A stretch of DNA of 6,676 nt from an uncultured Collinsella sp. (GTDB taxonomy: Bacteria > Actinomycetota > Coriobacteriia > Coriobacteriales > Coriobacteriaceae), in assembly GCA_902492235.1 (NCBI GenBank), contig CABUKS010000046.1, forward strand, positions 1 to 6,676. Direction: 5' to 3'. Below are positions 5,272-6,676 of the stretch, one piece after another (the first letter of the stretch is position 1; the number at the start of each line of letters is the position of its first letter). The position numbers and the translations under genes were made by a program. The notes under the pieces were generated by a model that was not told the origin of the DNA, did not search any database, and saw nothing but the letters and a program-made list of their open reading frames with translations.

Positions 5272-6483
5272 ATGCTGTCTGTTGACGAGCAAATGCGTAT
5301 CATCACCTCGGGCGCCGCGCAGATCGTTCCCGAGGCCGACCTTCGCAAGAAGCTTGAGAAGGGCGAGCCCCTCAACATCAAGCTCGGCGTCGACCCCACC
5401 AGCCCCGACCTGCACCTGGGCCACGCCGTGCCGCTGCGTAAGATGCGTCAGTTCCAGGACCTGGGCCACAACGTCACCCTCATCATCGGCAACGGTACCG
5501 CGTTGATTGGCGACCCTTCGGGCAAGAATTCCACCCGTCCGCAGCTTTCGCAGGAGCAGATCGAGGCCAATGCCGAGACCTACGTGAGCCAGGCCATGAA
5601 GATCCTTGATCCCGAGAAGACCACCATCGTGCACAACGGTGACTGGATCCTTTCGATGGATCTGGCCGGTCTGCTGCAGGTGTGCTCCAAGTTCACCGTC
5701 GCCCGCATCCTCGAGCGCGACGACTTTACCAAGCGCTACCAGTCTCAGACGCCGATCGCCCTGCATGAGTTCCTGTATCCCGTGATGCAGGCTTTCGACT
5801 CCGTGCAGATCAAGGCCGACGTCGAGATGGGCGGCACTGATCAGCTCTTCAACCTGCTCGCTGGCCGTGAGCTCATGGAGAAGATGGGCATGGAGCCGCA
5901 GATCGCGCTCACCATGCCGCTGCTCGAGGGTACCGACGGCGTGCGCAAGATGTCCAAGTCATACGGCAACTACATCGGCCTGACCGACGCGCCCAAGGAC
6001 ATGTTCGGCAAGACCATGTCCATCCCCGACGAGATGATCGGCAAGTACTATCGTCTGGCCAGCTCGCTCACCCCGGCCGAGGTCGACAAGATCGACGCCG
6101 CCCTGGCCGACGGCTCTGCCGATCCCTATGAGCTCAAGCGCGCTCTGGGTCGCGACCTGTGCGACACCTACCACGGCGCCGGTGCCGGCGACGAGGCTCA
6201 GGCCGAGTTCGACCGCGTGTTCAAGGAGGGCCAGCTCGCCGACTTCCCCGAGAAGCACGTTGAGCTGACTGTTAACGACGAGGGCCAGATCTACCTCGCC
6301 GGCCTGCTCAAGGACTTGGGTCTTTCGGCGAGCGCCGGCCAGGCTCGGCGCGATATCGACGGCGGCGGCGTCAAAATCAACGGCAAGGCCGTGGCTCCCA
6401 AGAGCTATAACATCGATCCCAGCGCCCTCAAGCTGGGCGACACCCTTTCTGTGGGTAAGCGCAAGGGTTTCAAGTTGATTTAG
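5272..6483 (+). CDS. tyrS: Tyrosyl-tRNA synthetase
   Basis: This 403-residue class I aminoacyl-tRNA synthetase activates tyrosine with ATP and transfers it to tRNA-Tyr in the cytoplasm. The Rossmann-type catalytic domain (about 30-240) carries the HIGH-type motif H48-L-G-H51 within IKLGVDPTSPDLHLGH (36-51), and the KMSKS loop at 226-230. IIGDPSG-like IGDPSG (79-84) and EMGGTDQLFNLLAGRE (185-200), which includes tyrosine-pocket elements, are well conserved. The C-terminal S4 RNA-binding domain (about 340-403) reads LLKDLGLSASAGQARRDI followed by GGVKING. The KLGVDPTSPDLHLGH/KMSKS pattern is that of the Thermus/TyrZ-like branch, not the E. coli/B. stearothermophilus type with KFGKS/KFGKT. Codon choice is strongly biased (AAG, CTG/CTC, GAC), as expected for high expression. 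The gene sits 95 bp after the U32 gene, with a possible promoter of its own and a structured leader. A hairpin and a terminator follow. Confidence 0.97.
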   Translation: MLSVDEQMRIITSGAAQIVPEADLRKKLEKGEPLNIKLGVDPTSPDLHLGHAVPLRKMRQFQDLGHNVTLIIGNGTALIGDPSGKNSTRPQLSQEQIEANAETYVSQAMKILDPEKTTIVHNGDWILSMDLAGLLQVCSKFTVARILERDDFTKRYQSQTPIALHEFLYPVMQAFDSVQIKADVEMGGTDQLFNLLAGRELMEKMGMEPQIALTMPLLEGTDGVRKMSKSYGNYIGLTDAPKDMFGKTMSIPDEMIGKYYRLASSLTPAEVDKIDAALADGSADPYELKRALGRDLCDTYHGAGAGDEAQAEFDRVFKEGQLADFPEKHVELTVNDEGQIYLAGLLKDLGLSASAGQARRDIDGGGVKINGKAVAPKSYNIDPSALKLGDTLSVGKRKGFKLI

Positions 6484-6484
6484 T

Positions 6485-6508
6485 TCCGCCGTTCTAACGA
6501 ACGGCGGA
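6485..6508 (+). other. Strong hairpin immediately after the tyrS stop codon, without a U-tract
   Basis: TCCGCCGTTC (6485-6494) and GAACGGCGGA (6499-6508) form a perfect 10-bp stem with a TAAC loop, beginning two nt after the stop codon. It is followed by GC-rich sequence, not Ts, so it is unlikely to be an intrinsic terminator by itself. An alternative pairing of 6504-6510 with 6525-6531 (one mismatch) would compete with its 3' arm. It may protect the mRNA 3' end or assist the terminator about 50 nt downstream. Confidence 0.6.
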
Positions 6509-6557
6509 CCGGCCGACGCTGCGCGGGCCGCATTTGGACAATCTGACGTTCAACTTC

Positions 6558-6592
6558 AAGGGCGCGACCAGAAGGTCAGCGCCCTTTCGTTT
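6558..6592 (+). terminator. Probable Rho-independent terminator of tyrS
   Basis: AAGGGCGC (6558-6565) pairs with GCGCCCTT (6579-6586), and GACC (6566-6569) with GGTC (6574-6577), around an AGAA loop with one bulged A at 6578. The stem leads into TTTCGTTT (6585-6592), an interrupted T-tract. On the minus strand the tail is T-poor, so it mainly serves tyrS. Confidence 0.8.
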
Positions 6593-6676
6593 CACGTCAC
6601 CTTGTCTCAAATGCGACCCGCTCGCTCATATGACCCAATCCGCTGTCAAGAGCCACAATGGCCCCGCCGACCGCTT
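6593..6676. other. Trailing region with no confident gene; a minus-strand frame is open to the edge
   Basis: On the minus strand a frame is open from the right edge to a TGA at 6599-6597. Its last residues would read AVGGAIVALDSGLGHMSERVAFETR. This could be the end of a convergent gene, but 26 codons in GC-rich DNA is not significant, a plus-strand frame is open over the same bases, and I recognise no family. Confidence 0.2.

Overview
The window is about 6.7 kb of GC-rich DNA with strong Shine-Dalgarno sites and G+C-rich codon third positions. It looks like ordinary chromosome from a high-GC Gram-positive. My best guess is a gut Coriobacteriia member such as Collinsella, but that rests on overall protein and codon feel, not on a marker gene.

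Layout. Positions 1-89 look like the end of an IS3-family (IS150-like) insertion sequence, with the first codons of a minus-strand orfA that runs off the left edge. Positions 90-218 are AT-rich and carry two striking inverted repeats in front of argR (219-656, +), the arginine-responsive repressor. Two back-to-back intrinsic terminators (705-739 for argR, 781-822 for the opposite strand) separate argR from a convergent class A penicillin-binding protein gene (845-3055, -). This bifunctional peptidoglycan synthase ends in a low-complexity tail encoded partly by a hexanucleotide tandem repeat. A 162-bp divergent gap (3056-3217) leads to a long peptidase-U32-family protein (3218-5176, +), probably an Fe-S RNA hydroxylase of the RlhA/TrhP type and not a true protease. 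After 95 bp containing a strong leader hairpin comes tyrS (5272-6483, +). A hairpin beginning two bases after the tyrS stop and a terminator at 6558-6592 close the region. The last 84 bp hold no confident gene.

How the genes relate. They are core functions: amino-acid-responsive transcription control, cell-wall synthesis, RNA modification and tyrosyl-tRNA charging. Only the U32 gene and tyrS share a strand and could be co-transcribed; both concern translation. I see no CRISPR array, defence island, phage module, tRNA or rRNA. I found no convincing new multi-gene system. The best leads are cis-regulatory (the argR upstream repeats and the tyrS leader hairpin) and structural (the repeat-encoded tail of the penicillin-binding protein).
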